DNA of 6,878 nt, from NCBI GenBank assembly GCA_024691465.1, contig JAILNO010000045.1, forward strand, positions 1-6,878. Direction: 5' to 3'. This stretch comes from Pseudobutyrivibrio sp. GTDB taxonomy: Bacteria; Bacillota_A; Clostridia; Lachnospirales; Lachnospiraceae. Numbering within the stretch: the first letter of the stretch is position 1; each line of letters begins with the position of its first letter. Both the position numbers and the translations under genes were made by a program. The notes beneath the pieces are model-generated. The model did no database searches. It had not been told where the DNA came from and worked only from the letters and a program-made list of their open reading frames with translations. Of this stretch, positions 1-5,681 are shown one piece after another.

Positions 1-19
1 AAGATAGAGTGGTATAAAT

Positions 20-694
20 ATGGTCAAAATATTATTAGTAGAGGACGAACGTCCAGTTAGAGAATTAACTAGAGTTAAGCTTAAGGATAAGTATGAAATC
101 CTAGAGGCAGAGGATGGAGTTAAGGCTTTTGATGTGTTAGAGCATGATAAGGTCGACCTTATGATAGTGGATGTTATGATGCCTAATATGGATGGTTTTG
201 AGTTCGTTGGTGAGCTTAGAGAAATGGGTGATGACACTCCAGTAATCATGCTTACTGCTATGGACTCATTTGCTCATAAGAAAAAGGGATATAACCTGGG
301 CATAGATGAATATTTAACTAAACCTATTGATTATGAGGAGCTTACATGGCACATAGAAGCTATCCTTAGAAGATATAAGATTAATACTGACAAGGAGATT
401 ACAATAGGTGATTTTGTTATTTCGGAATCTTCTATGACTGTTAATAAAGAAGGTCAGCAGATTGACCTGACTGAAACTGAATTTAAACTATTATATAAAT
501 TGCTTTCTTACCCAGGCGTTATTTTTACAAAGCAGCAGCTTATGGATGATATCTGGGGATATGATTCAGAGAGCGATTATAATACTATCAAAGTCTTCAT
601 AAATAGGCTTAGGAATAAGATAGGAGATTGCAAGGAGTTCGATATAGTATCTGCCAGAGGAGTAGGGTACAAGGCCATAATTAAACAAGACTAA
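20..694 (+). CDS. OmpR/PhoB-family response regulator (RR1)
   Basis: This is a two-component response regulator of 224 aa, the usual OmpR-family length. The N-terminal receiver domain (about residues 2-118) has the acidic pair E8/D9, the phosphoacceptor D51 in IVDVMMP, the switch T79 in VIMLTAMD and the conserved lysine K101 in LTKP. The C-terminal winged helix (about 126-221) shows TETEFKLLYKLL, the DIWGYD turn, the recognition-helix stretch NTIKVFINRLRNKIG and the wing ending ARGVGYK. It should be phosphorylated by a histidine kinase and bind DNA in the cytoplasm. No partner kinase lies on this strand downstream, so the partner is probably upstream of the window or elsewhere. The start is ATG at 20 with a modest GAGTGG-like ribosome site at about 7-12; only 19 bp of upstream sequence are visible, so no promoter can be judged. 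It resembles RR2 (3461-4132) along its length, for example LLSYP and SMTV in both. The target genes are unknown. Confidence 0.96.
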   Translation: MVKILLVEDERPVRELTRVKLKDKYEILEAEDGVKAFDVLEHDKVDLMIVDVMMPNMDGFEFVGELREMGDDTPVIMLTAMDSFAHKKKGYNLGIDEYLTKPIDYEELTWHIEAILRRYKINTDKEITIGDFVISESSMTVNKEGQQIDLTETEFKLLYKLLSYPGVIFTKQQLMDDIWGYDSESDYNTIKVFINRLRNKIGDCKEFDIVSARGVGYKAIIKQD

Positions 695-730
695 ATAAAA
701 GGTGTAGTCATTATGACTACACCTTTTATT
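694..730. terminator. Bidirectional intrinsic terminator between convergent genes
   Basis: A perfect 17-bp inverted repeat (694-710 and 714-730) with a TTA loop lies between RR1, whose stop codon ends at 694, and the lipoprotein gene, whose stop is at 746-748. The G+C-containing core is GGTGTAGTCA / TGACTACACC, flanked by AAAA on one side and TTTT on the other. Either strand therefore gives a hairpin ending in a U-rich tract, as expected of a shared terminator for convergent genes. It starts on the last base of the RR1 stop codon. Confidence 0.93.
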
Positions 731-745
731 GTTTTATAATATCTA

Positions 746-1888
746 TTATTTCATGAAGCAACGATCAACCTGTACATCATCACCATTCTCTACGAAGTGT
801 AAGAACTGCATGTGGTTATCAGCATCTTTAGTTCCATCCTCGTTTGTAGTTACTGTCCAGAAGTGGATAGCAGCCCAATCCTCAGATACTAAGATATTGT
901 TGATACGAACTCTCTGAGTGTTATCAATCTGATCCTTAACGGCTGACTTGTAATCATCAAGTGTTGTGTCATCACCTAAGTAATTCATTGCCACATCATC
1001 TGTGTAGAATGTATCTGTCCAAGCATCCCAAGCATCATAACCTGAGTTCCAATTCTCGAAGTCATTTAAGATGGCTGTCTTCATCTTTTCACCGATTTCA
1101 GTGTCAATAGTAGTAGGATAAACTACTGGATACTTTTCTTCTAAATCGTCTGTATCCTTAAGAACAGTACTTGTTAACTCATCCATGAATTCCTTCTGAG
1201 CCTTCTGTTCTTCCTCAGTCTGGAAGTACATTGTTCCATCGTAGCTGTCGTTCTTGACACCGCCCCAGCCTTCGTCTACTTTTGCACCAAGCTCACCGTA
1301 ATCGCCGAACTTAGCAAACTCCATTGTGGTTCCAGGATGTTCTTCACCAGTCTCTCTGTCAATATTTACGATATCATACTGAATAGCCATCCAGTCATCT
1401 ACAAGAATCATGTTCTTGAAAGTTCCCATCTGGATATCAAGTGACTTAAGAGAAACATCCATAGCCTGCTGGTACTCTTGTAGAGTGAGCTTTACACCAT
1501 TGACATTGTAGATTGAATCGTCATGATAAAGAACCTCGCCCCAGTGCTCCCAAGCATCATAACCCATGTTCCATCGATTAAAGCCGTTCAACATACGGTT
1601 CTGAATCTTCTGTGAAAGCTCTGTTTCAGCAGGAGTCTGGTATTCAATTGGGAATGTCTCAAGTAACTCATCAGTTGGAACATTATATTGTGGATCAAGT
1701 TCAATTACATAATCTGGGGAGTCAGGATTAGTAACATCTGCTTCAGTAGAAGCAGTTTCAGTTGATTCAGCAGATGCTGTAGTCTCAGTCTCAGTTGTCT
1801 TCTCAGTATCTGGTGTTGATGTGCTACATCCTGTGATACCTAATGAAAGTGCCATAAGTGTTGAAAGTGCAATAGTTCTTTTTCTCAT
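746..1888 (-). CDS. Lipoprotein with two tandem NTF2/SnoaL-like domains
   Basis: This is a predicted exported lipoprotein of 380 aa. A short basic N-terminus (MRKR), a hydrophobic stretch and the lipobox ITGC place the lipidated cysteine at C21. Residues 22-58 are a Thr/Ser/Glu-rich hydrophilic linker. Two homologous domains follow, about residues 88-210 and 262-380, offset by 174 residues. Each begins with a helix leading into an N-x-GYDAW motif (107-113 and 281-287), then D-D, an L-x-(E/D)-Y helix, and a DDWMAIQ / EDWAAIH strand, as in NTF2/SnoaL-like alpha+beta barrels. The family assignment is by pattern and rests on moderate certainty; such domains are often non-catalytic ligand-binding modules, and I see no catalytic set to name. 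The start has an AGAGG site 7 nt upstream. It lies 19 bp after the membrane-protein gene and is probably co-transcribed with it from the 2326-2379 promoter. Its function is unknown; an envelope sensor or effector role for the two-component system is an inference. Confidence 0.9.
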   Translation of the reverse strand: MRKRTIALSTLMALSLGITGCSTSTPDTEKTTETETTASAESTETASTEADVTNPDSPDYVIELDPQYNVPTDELLETFPIEYQTPAETELSQKIQNRMLNGFNRWNMGYDAWEHWGEVLYHDDSIYNVNGVKLTLQEYQQAMDVSLKSLDIQMGTFKNMILVDDWMAIQYDIVNIDRETGEEHPGTTMEFAKFGDYGELGAKVDEGWGGVKNDSYDGTMYFQTEEEQKAQKEFMDELTSTVLKDTDDLEEKYPVVYPTTIDTEIGEKMKTAILNDFENWNSGYDAWDAWTDTFYTDDVAMNYLGDDTTLDDYKSAVKDQIDNTQRVRINNILVSEDWAAIHFWTVTTNEDGTKDADNHMQFLHFVENGDDVQVDRCFMK

Positions 1889-1907
1889 AGTTTTACCTCT
1901 TTCTTTC

Positions 1908-2282
1908 CTAACCTAAATATTTGGTTATTGTTAAAACGACAGGTGCAAGTTTTCTTCTCTCTTTATTTAGTAGATAATTGTAAAGGGGGTATGATGTGGC
2001 TAATAATATACTTCCTAGACTAAAGAATATTATTCCAGCTAAGAAGGCATGTTCTAAATGAGTCAACATGTTATAACCACTTATAAATAATACAAATCCT
2101 CCTAATCCCTCGCAGAATGCTTTTATAAAAGCTTTTCTTTTGAGACTGTTATCTAAATTAAGCAGACGGTTGAATAATTCGTTATCACTCAATGTCTGTG
2201 TTTCTTTAGCAACAGTTTCATAATAGAAGTTCAATTGCCTGAGATTATTCTTTTGTTCTTCTGTTAGATTTGTATTAGTCAT
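1908..2282 (-). CDS. Small membrane protein with two transmembrane helices, unknown function
   Basis: This is a protein of 124 aa that I do not recognise as a named family. Residues 1-50 are polar and probably helical, with many charged and Gln/Asn residues and no signal peptide. Two hydrophobic segments follow (about 53-72 and 78-103), separated by a short NMLTHLEHA turn. After them comes a basic stretch, KERRK (107-111), and a short tail. The charge pattern favours both ends in the cytoplasm with a hairpin in the membrane. The start is well supported: AGGAG at 2291-2295 lies 8 nt upstream, the spacer being a T8 run that is also the tail of a hairpin. It sits between the histidine kinase gene and the lipoprotein gene on the same strand and has its own likely promoter. 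Its position suggests an accessory or target protein of the kinase, but nothing in the sequence proves this. Confidence 0.85.
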   Translation of the reverse strand: MTNTNLTEEQKNNLRQLNFYYETVAKETQTLSDNELFNRLLNLDNSLKRKAFIKAFCEGLGGFVLFISGYNMLTHLEHAFLAGIIFFSLGSILLATSYPLYNYLLNKERRKLAPVVLTITKYLG

Positions 2283-2286
2283 AAAA

Positions 2287-2341
2287 AAAACTCCTATACA
2301 ATGCCTGTCTCTTGATTACAGGTACATCATATAAGAGTTTT
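2287..2341 (-). terminator. Hairpin with T8 tail: kinase terminator that also masks the next ribosome site
   Basis: Read on the minus strand, the arm 2341-2318 pairs with 2308-2287: 7 bp (AAAACTC/GAGTTTT), one G-U, 4 bp TATA, five pairs including two G-U, a 2-nt bulge, then 5 bp CCTGT/ACAGG around a 9-nt loop. The T run at 2290-2283 follows at once, and the ATG of the membrane-protein gene starts at 2282. This is a convincing intrinsic terminator for the histidine kinase transcript. The downstream arm contains AGGAG, the ribosome site of the next gene, so any readthrough RNA would have that site paired. Pairing was done by eye; no energy was computed. Confidence 0.8.
2326..2331 (-). promoter_or_regulatory. 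Probable -10 box for the membrane protein-lipoprotein operon
   Basis: The minus strand reads TATGAT here, one base off TATAAT. There is no TTGACA-like -35 at 17 bp (ATAATA instead); the tandem heptamer array occupies that place, as at activator-dependent promoters. The predicted start is near 2319, giving a leader of about 37 nt that begins inside the upstream arm of the terminator hairpin, so the hairpin could not form on this transcript. Confidence 0.6.
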
Positions 2342-2379
2342 ATTAGTTTATTATTAGCGTTTTGTTAGGGAATTGTTAG
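2340..2379 (-). promoter_or_regulatory. Four-copy 11-bp tandem operator, likely for RR2
   Basis: On the plus strand, TTATTAG, TTATTAG, TTGTTAG and TTGTTAG lie at 2340, 2351, 2362 and 2373, an exact 11-bp period. On the coding (minus) strand the units read CTAACAA, CTAACAA, CTAATAA, CTAATAA. Direct repeats of 6-7 bp once per helical turn are the known binding geometry of OmpR/PhoB-family regulators, for example the four TTAACA-type repeats of Bacillus PhoP boxes. The array lies immediately after the kinase stop codon and upstream of the -10 box at 2326-2331. Binding by RR2 is an inference from position and from the matching pair upstream of the RR2 gene. Confidence 0.75.
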
Positions 2380-2381
2380 GA

Positions 2382-3464
2382 TTAATTATTGGGAATAGTA
2401 ATAGTAAATGTACTGCCTACATTAACAGTACTAGTAACTTTTAATGAGCCATTTAATAATTCTATAATTTGCTTTACCATGGCAAGTCCTAAACCATTTC
2501 CTTTAGTCTTATGGGAACTATCGCCTTGATAGAATTTATCAAAGATATGTTTTAAAGTATCTTCATCCATTCCACATCCATTATCTTTTATAGCGAATTG
2601 AATAGAAGAGTCCGATTCTATCAAGTCGATTTTTATTTCACCATTTTCTGGAGTGAATTTAATGGCATTAGATAGAAGATTGTTTACTACAATTTTAAGA
2701 AGACCCTCGTCACTTTTTATATACAGATCATCTATAAGATTAAGCTCTAAATCAATATTTTTATTATCCAAAGGAAGCTCGTAGCCAAGGATACATTGGA
2801 TAATATCTTCACTTAGATTAAATTCAGTAATGTTGGTTTCCAATTGATGATTGTCCAGCTTGCTAATCTGGAGGATATTACTTATTAATTGAGAAAGATC
2901 TATAGTAGTATCATGGATTTTGGCAATATATGTGTTACGCTCTTCATCAGTAATATTATCTTCGAGAAGAAGAGTGGAATAATTGGATATTACAGCAATG
3001 GGAGTCTTAAGCTCGTGAGAAATATTAGAAATAAAAGAGCTTTTAAGTATTTCTGTGGAATCTAAGTCCTTAACCATACTGTTAAAGTCTAAGTATAAGG
3101 CGTCTATTTCGTCTATTTTACCATCGGTCCTATGAGGGGGAATCTGAATGGAATAGTTACCTGTTGCCACTTCCTTGGCAGCTTGAGCTAAATATAGCAA
3201 AGGTCTGGTGTATATAATATAGTGGACATAGCTGGTAAGCGATGCTATACATATAGAAACTACAAGGATTAATGTAAGAATTGAAGCGGCCAGTAAATAA
3301 CTATTCTCAGGGGTGAATTCTATATTGTCATATATAGATAACAATATGCCTGAATAAAACATGATAGCGATGGCTGTGATAATAGTTGTCTTAGGAGATA
3401 GGATTGTAACGTTTATTCTTGAATCCTTTTCACCTGGTAGTAAGTAATCACTTAATTTCTTCAT
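2382..3464 (-). CDS. Sensor histidine kinase, intramembrane-sensing architecture
   Basis: This is a membrane histidine kinase of 360 aa that should phosphorylate RR2. In order: a cytoplasmic N-terminus, TM1 (about 27-47), an external loop of only about 10-12 residues (DNIEFTPENS), TM2 (about 57-80), a HAMP-like linker (about 85-139), the dimerisation/phosphoacceptor helix with SHELKTP (H150), and the ATPase domain. The ATPase domain has the N box NNLLSNAIKF (261-270), the G1 box DNGCGMD (294-300), the F box FDKFYQ (308-313) and the G2 box GNGLGLAMV (322-330). All catalytic boxes look intact. The very short loop means no extracellular ligand domain, which is typical of kinases that sense within the membrane or through a partner protein. 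The start is ATG at 3464, overlapping the RR2 stop as ATGA, with AAGGAG 7 nt upstream, so the two genes are translationally coupled. A hairpin with T8 ends the transcript. Confidence 0.96.
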   Translation of the reverse strand: MKKLSDYLLPGEKDSRINVTILSPKTTIITAIAIMFYSGILLSIYDNIEFTPENSYLLAASILTLILVVSICIASLTSYVHYIIYTRPLLYLAQAAKEVATGNYSIQIPPHRTDGKIDEIDALYLDFNSMVKDLDSTEILKSSFISNISHELKTPIAVISNYSTLLLEDNITDEERNTYIAKIHDTTIDLSQLISNILQISKLDNHQLETNITEFNLSEDIIQCILGYELPLDNKNIDLELNLIDDLYIKSDEGLLKIVVNNLLSNAIKFTPENGEIKIDLIESDSSIQFAIKDNGCGMDEDTLKHIFDKFYQGDSSHKTKGNGLGLAMVKQIIELLNGSLKVTSTVNVGSTFTITIPNN

Positions 3465-4132
3465 AGTATTACTCCTTTATAACCAATGCCTCTGACAGTT
3501 GCAATTTTGAATGCAGTACAATTATCTACCTTGGATCTAATGTTAGTAATGAATACATCAATTGATCGTGGGGTGCTTTCATTGTCTAAACCGCCTAGCT
3601 CCTCGAGCAATTGATTGCGGGAGAAAGCATGATTTGGGTAGGATAGTAATTTGAATAAGAGTTGGAATTCCTTAGTCGTAAAAGGAACCTCAGCTCCGTC
3701 TATAGCTACAGTCATGGAATCTTCATCCATTTCGAAGTTACCAATAGTTAGTTTCTTCTTAGTTGAAACATTAGAACGTCTGAGAATAGCTTCGATACGA
3801 AGTAATAATTCATCTAGATTGATGGGCTTAACCATGTAGTCATCAATGCCTATATTGAAGCCTTGCTTCTTAGAGTCGAAGTCATCTTTTGCAGTCATAA
3901 AAATAATCGGAATATTAGGATTCTCCTCACGCACACCTCTTGCAAATTCGAATCCATCCACACCAGGCATCATTATATCTGAAATAATTAAGTCGAATTT
4001 CTGAGAGTATAATGCATCATAGGCATCTAAAGCATTAGTACAGCCAATAGCCATATAATTATTAAGATTGAGATGACGACATACGGATAAATTAAGATCG
4101 GTATTGTCTTCAACTAATAGTATTTTAATCAT
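3461..4132 (-). CDS. OmpR/PhoB-family response regulator (RR2), partner of the adjacent kinase
   Basis: This response regulator of 223 aa shares a 4-bp stop/start overlap with the histidine kinase, so the two form a cognate pair. The receiver domain (about 2-118) has E8/D9, phosphoacceptor D52 in ISDIMMP, switch T80 in IFMTAKD and K102 in VKP. The winged-helix domain (about 127-222) shows TTKEFQLLFKLLSYP, a recognition region RSIDVFITNIRSKV and the wing VRGIGYK. The transactivation-loop region usually written WGYD is here LGGLDNES, lacking the common Trp, a small departure from RR1. The start has AAGGAG at 4138-4143, 5 nt upstream. The gene follows the PucR-type regulator by 59 bp, with its own probable promoter and two 11-bp-spaced heptamers in the gap. 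It probably autoregulates and controls the downstream membrane protein-lipoprotein pair; both roles are inferred from the repeats. Confidence 0.96.
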   Translation of the reverse strand: MIKILLVEDNTDLNLSVCRHLNLNNYMAIGCTNALDAYDALYSQKFDLIISDIMMPGVDGFEFARGVREENPNIPIIFMTAKDDFDSKKQGFNIGIDDYMVKPINLDELLLRIEAILRRSNVSTKKKLTIGNFEMDEDSMTVAIDGAEVPFTTKEFQLLFKLLSYPNHAFSRNQLLEELGGLDNESTPRSIDVFITNIRSKVDNCTAFKIATVRGIGYKGVIL

Positions 4133-4163
4133 AGAGTCTCCTTCTATTAATTCTAATTACTTT

Positions 4164-4169
4164 ATTGTA
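4164..4169 (-). promoter_or_regulatory. Probable -10 box for the RR2-kinase operon
   Basis: The minus strand reads TACAAT, one base off TATAAT, giving a start near 4157 and a leader of about 25 nt. No TTGACA-like -35 is present at 17 bp (ACAATA). The hexamer begins exactly 8 bp beyond the proximal heptamer at 4178-4184, the same distance as at the 2326-2379 promoter. Confidence 0.55.
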
Positions 4170-4177
4170 ATACATAA

Positions 4178-4195
4178 TTATTAAGATATTGTTAG
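4178..4195 (-). promoter_or_regulatory. Two-copy 11-bp operator upstream of RR2
   Basis: On the plus strand, TTATTAA (4178) and TTGTTAG (4189) lie 11 bp apart; on the coding strand they read CTAACAA then TTAATAA. They match the four-copy array at 2340-2379 in sequence, period, orientation and distance to the -10. The distal heptamer includes the stop codon of the PucR-type gene (4192-4194). A third position 11 bp closer to the gene (4167) matches at only 4 of 7 bases and overlaps the -10 box. Autoregulation by RR2 is an inference. Confidence 0.6.
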
Positions 4196-5439
4196 GATTT
4201 ATTCTTATAGAATAGTTCCCATACCCGTCCAGAGAGGAATAGCTGATAGCATTCATCATAATTAGTGAAGTCGATGCCAGTGAGCTCTACAATCTTAGAT
4301 ATACGATATTTAAGGGTATTATGGTGTATATGTAATTCCCTAGCTGTGTTGGTGAGATTCTGGCCATTTCTAATGTAAGTTAGTAGTGATACAACATACT
4401 CACTGTTCTTTTCCTGGTCTATTTCAGCAAGATTCATGATTGCTGGATGCATTAGGTATCTAGGATTATGATCACCTGCGAATCCTAATATGAGTTGATC
4501 TAATATATGATTAGAATAGAATACGAAAGTATCTTTTAAATTAATCCTCTTTGCTAAATGAAGTGCATCAAGTGCGTTGGTGTATTCATCTGCAACTAAT
4601 GATAAATTCGTAAAAGCGGTACTGACTCCAGCAATTAGTTTATATTCTTTCAAAAGCGAATCCAGTGTAGTGTAGTTGTAGTCATCCGTTAAACTGTCAG
4701 AATCAGTGTCATATAGTACTATCAATCTATTATTATGTATGAAGATAGTAGGTCTATTTAAAATATTATGAAGCTTACGTTTGAGTAGATACAATTGTTC
4801 CACTGGTAGTTCAATCTTAGATATAGGTTCTATGGCAATTACATATAGATTGCCAGCAAGTCGAATATTAAGTGCCTGGAAACGGTCTTTAATATCTGAT
4901 TCGTCTACGGTCTTTCTCTCGACTAATGACTCTAAGAATGCCTCGACCTTAGAATTGGCAAACTTATATCTAATATTACTTGTGGACATGAGTATGGCTA
5001 TCAGATTACTGAGGTTGCCAAGAATTTCTTTCTCCACAGGTGTGATAGGGTGATTGTATTCAAGGAGCTTCAGGTAGCCGAGGGTAGTATGTCCTTGGAT
5101 TATTTTAGCAACCAATTGTCTATGGTTTTCCATACCGTATTCCCATACGAATTTTTCCTGAGTGGAGATCTCATCCTCCATAATGAGATTGGTGTATTCT
5201 TCCTTAACATATCCATTAGTGAGAATCCAATCCCAGAAGGGCTCATCCTTGACAGATTCAGCACCTGATTGTGCGATGAAACACATGGATATATCCACTA
5301 ACATAATAGGCTGACCTAATATCTTGTAACCTGTATCTAGAAGGTTCTGAATATCATTAGTTTCATTCATCTCTTTTATAAAAGTAGAGGTGCATTCAGC
5401 AATATATAATTGTTCTTCAGTTTTATCTTTAAAATCCAT
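4192..5439 (-). CDS. PucR/CdaR-type transcriptional regulator
   Basis: This is a cytoplasmic DNA-binding regulator of 415 aa. Residues 1-155 form a sensory N-terminal domain with a GAF/PAS-like strand pattern (PIMLVDISMCFIAQSG, then TTLGYLKLLEY); the fold assignment is tentative. The central part (about 165-300) resembles the degenerate GGDEF-like domain of CdaR/PucR proteins (NLYVIAIEP, NRLIVLYDTD, IAGVSTAFTNLSLVADEY). The C-terminus carries the diagnostic PucR helix-turn-helix, about 358-383: NGQNLTNTARELHIHHNTLKYRISKI, followed by the TGIDF tail. Family members usually respond to small metabolites and control adjacent catabolic genes. Here the divergent neighbour is a flavin ene-reductase, which is the likely target; the effector cannot be read from the sequence. 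The start is ATG at 5439 with AAGGAAG 7 nt upstream. No terminator follows it, so some transcription may continue into the RR2 operon. Confidence 0.92.
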   Translation of the reverse strand: MDFKDKTEEQLYIAECTSTFIKEMNETNDIQNLLDTGYKILGQPIMLVDISMCFIAQSGAESVKDEPFWDWILTNGYVKEEYTNLIMEDEISTQEKFVWEYGMENHRQLVAKIIQGHTTLGYLKLLEYNHPITPVEKEILGNLSNLIAILMSTSNIRYKFANSKVEAFLESLVERKTVDESDIKDRFQALNIRLAGNLYVIAIEPISKIELPVEQLYLLKRKLHNILNRPTIFIHNNRLIVLYDTDSDSLTDDYNYTTLDSLLKEYKLIAGVSTAFTNLSLVADEYTNALDALHLAKRINLKDTFVFYSNHILDQLILGFAGDHNPRYLMHPAIMNLAEIDQEKNSEYVVSLLTYIRNGQNLTNTARELHIHHNTLKYRISKIVELTGIDFTNYDECYQLFLSGRVWELFYKNKS

Positions 5440-5467
5440 GAGTTTACTTCCTTTCTAAACTAATTAT

Positions 5468-5496
5468 ATTGTAACAACATATTTATTCTTTGTCAG
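5468..5496 (-). promoter_or_regulatory. Promoter of the PucR-type gene
   Basis: On the minus strand, CTGACA (5496-5491) and TACAAT (5473-5468) are separated by exactly 17 bp, each one base off consensus. This predicts a start near 5461 and a leader of about 22 nt containing the AAGGAAG ribosome site. A TATAAT at 5467-5462 is an alternative -10 but has no matching -35. Confidence 0.65.
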
Positions 5497-5507
5497 TAAT
5501 CGACAAA
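5489..5507. promoter_or_regulatory. Dyad operator candidate TTTGTC-N7-GACAAA over the -35 box
   Basis: A perfect 6-bp inverted repeat (5489-5494 and 5502-5507) with a 7-bp spacer fully covers the -35 hexamer of the PucR-type gene. A dimeric regulator bound here would block that promoter, and it lies about 175 bp from the ene-reductase start. The PucR-type protein itself is the obvious candidate for binding, which is an inference. Confidence 0.5.
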
Positions 5508-5520
5508 AAATATTCATAAT

Positions 5521-5561
5521 AGACATCTGAATAACAATAGAATATTGTGTATATCGTGTCT
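5521..5561. repeat. Concentric inverted repeats
   Basis: The inner dyad ACAATA-GAA-TATTGT (5534-5548) and the outer arms AGACA (5521-5525) and TGTCT (5557-5561) share the same centre, base 5541. The bases between inner and outer arms are mostly unpaired. This could be a composite operator for the divergent genes; chance is possible in sequence this rich in A and T. Confidence 0.35.
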
Positions 5562-5611
5562 CATAGAAGGGTTTTTTAATGTAAAAGAACGAAGAAGTCA
5601 GCATCTTTAAG

Positions 5612-5620
5612 TGATAAAAT
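5612..5620 (+). promoter_or_regulatory. Possible extended -10 promoter for the ene-reductase
   Basis: TGATAAAAT fits the extended -10 pattern TGn followed by a hexamer one base off TATAAT. No -35-like hexamer is seen 16-18 bp upstream. The start would be near 5627, leaving a leader of about 55 nt that includes the TGTTA-N6-TAACA dyad. The assignment is weak. Confidence 0.35.
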
Positions 5621-5634
5621 TTAATCAATAAGTT

Positions 5635-5650
5635 TGTTAAATTAATAACA
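5635..5650. promoter_or_regulatory. Dyad TGTTA-N6-TAACA in the ene-reductase leader
   Basis: A perfect 5-bp inverted repeat lies between the possible promoter and the ribosome site. It could be a roadblock operator for a dimeric regulator. With a 6-bp A/T spacer and only one G-C pair per arm it is too weak to be an RNA terminator. Confidence 0.3.
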
Positions 5651-5681
5651 GACCAACTGGTGAGTAGAAAAGGAGTTTAGT

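Larger units (their letters stand above)
5440..5681. other. Divergent control region between the PucR-type gene and the ene-reductase
   Basis: This AT-rich stretch of 242 bp contains no plausible gene. From left to right it holds the ribosome site of the regulator (5448-5454), a good minus-strand promoter (5468-5496) with a dyad over its -35, two dyads sharing one centre (5521-5561), a possible extended -10 for the plus strand (5612-5620), a TGTTA-N6-TAACA dyad (5635-5650) and the AGGAG of the ene-reductase gene (5671-5675). Confidence 0.8.

Noticed and set aside
729..917. Plus-strand open frame of 62 codons opposite the lipoprotein gene
   Set aside because: It is antisense to well-supported lipoprotein coding sequence, has no convincing ribosome site, and its start lies within the terminator region.
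3651..3839. Plus-strand open frame inside RR2
   Set aside because: It lies fully antisense to conserved response-regulator sequence, with no motif or ribosome site.
4781..5268. Two successive plus-strand open frames opposite the PucR-type gene
   Set aside because: They are antisense shadows of a gene with recognisable domains; the translations show no known features.
5571..5576. T6 run after GGG in the divergent region, considered as a terminator tail
   Set aside because: No stem precedes it on the plus strand, and no gene ends nearby.
5634..5640. TTGTTAA heptamer, considered as another RR2 site
   Set aside because: No second unit occurs 11 bp away in either direction, so it lacks the tandem pattern.
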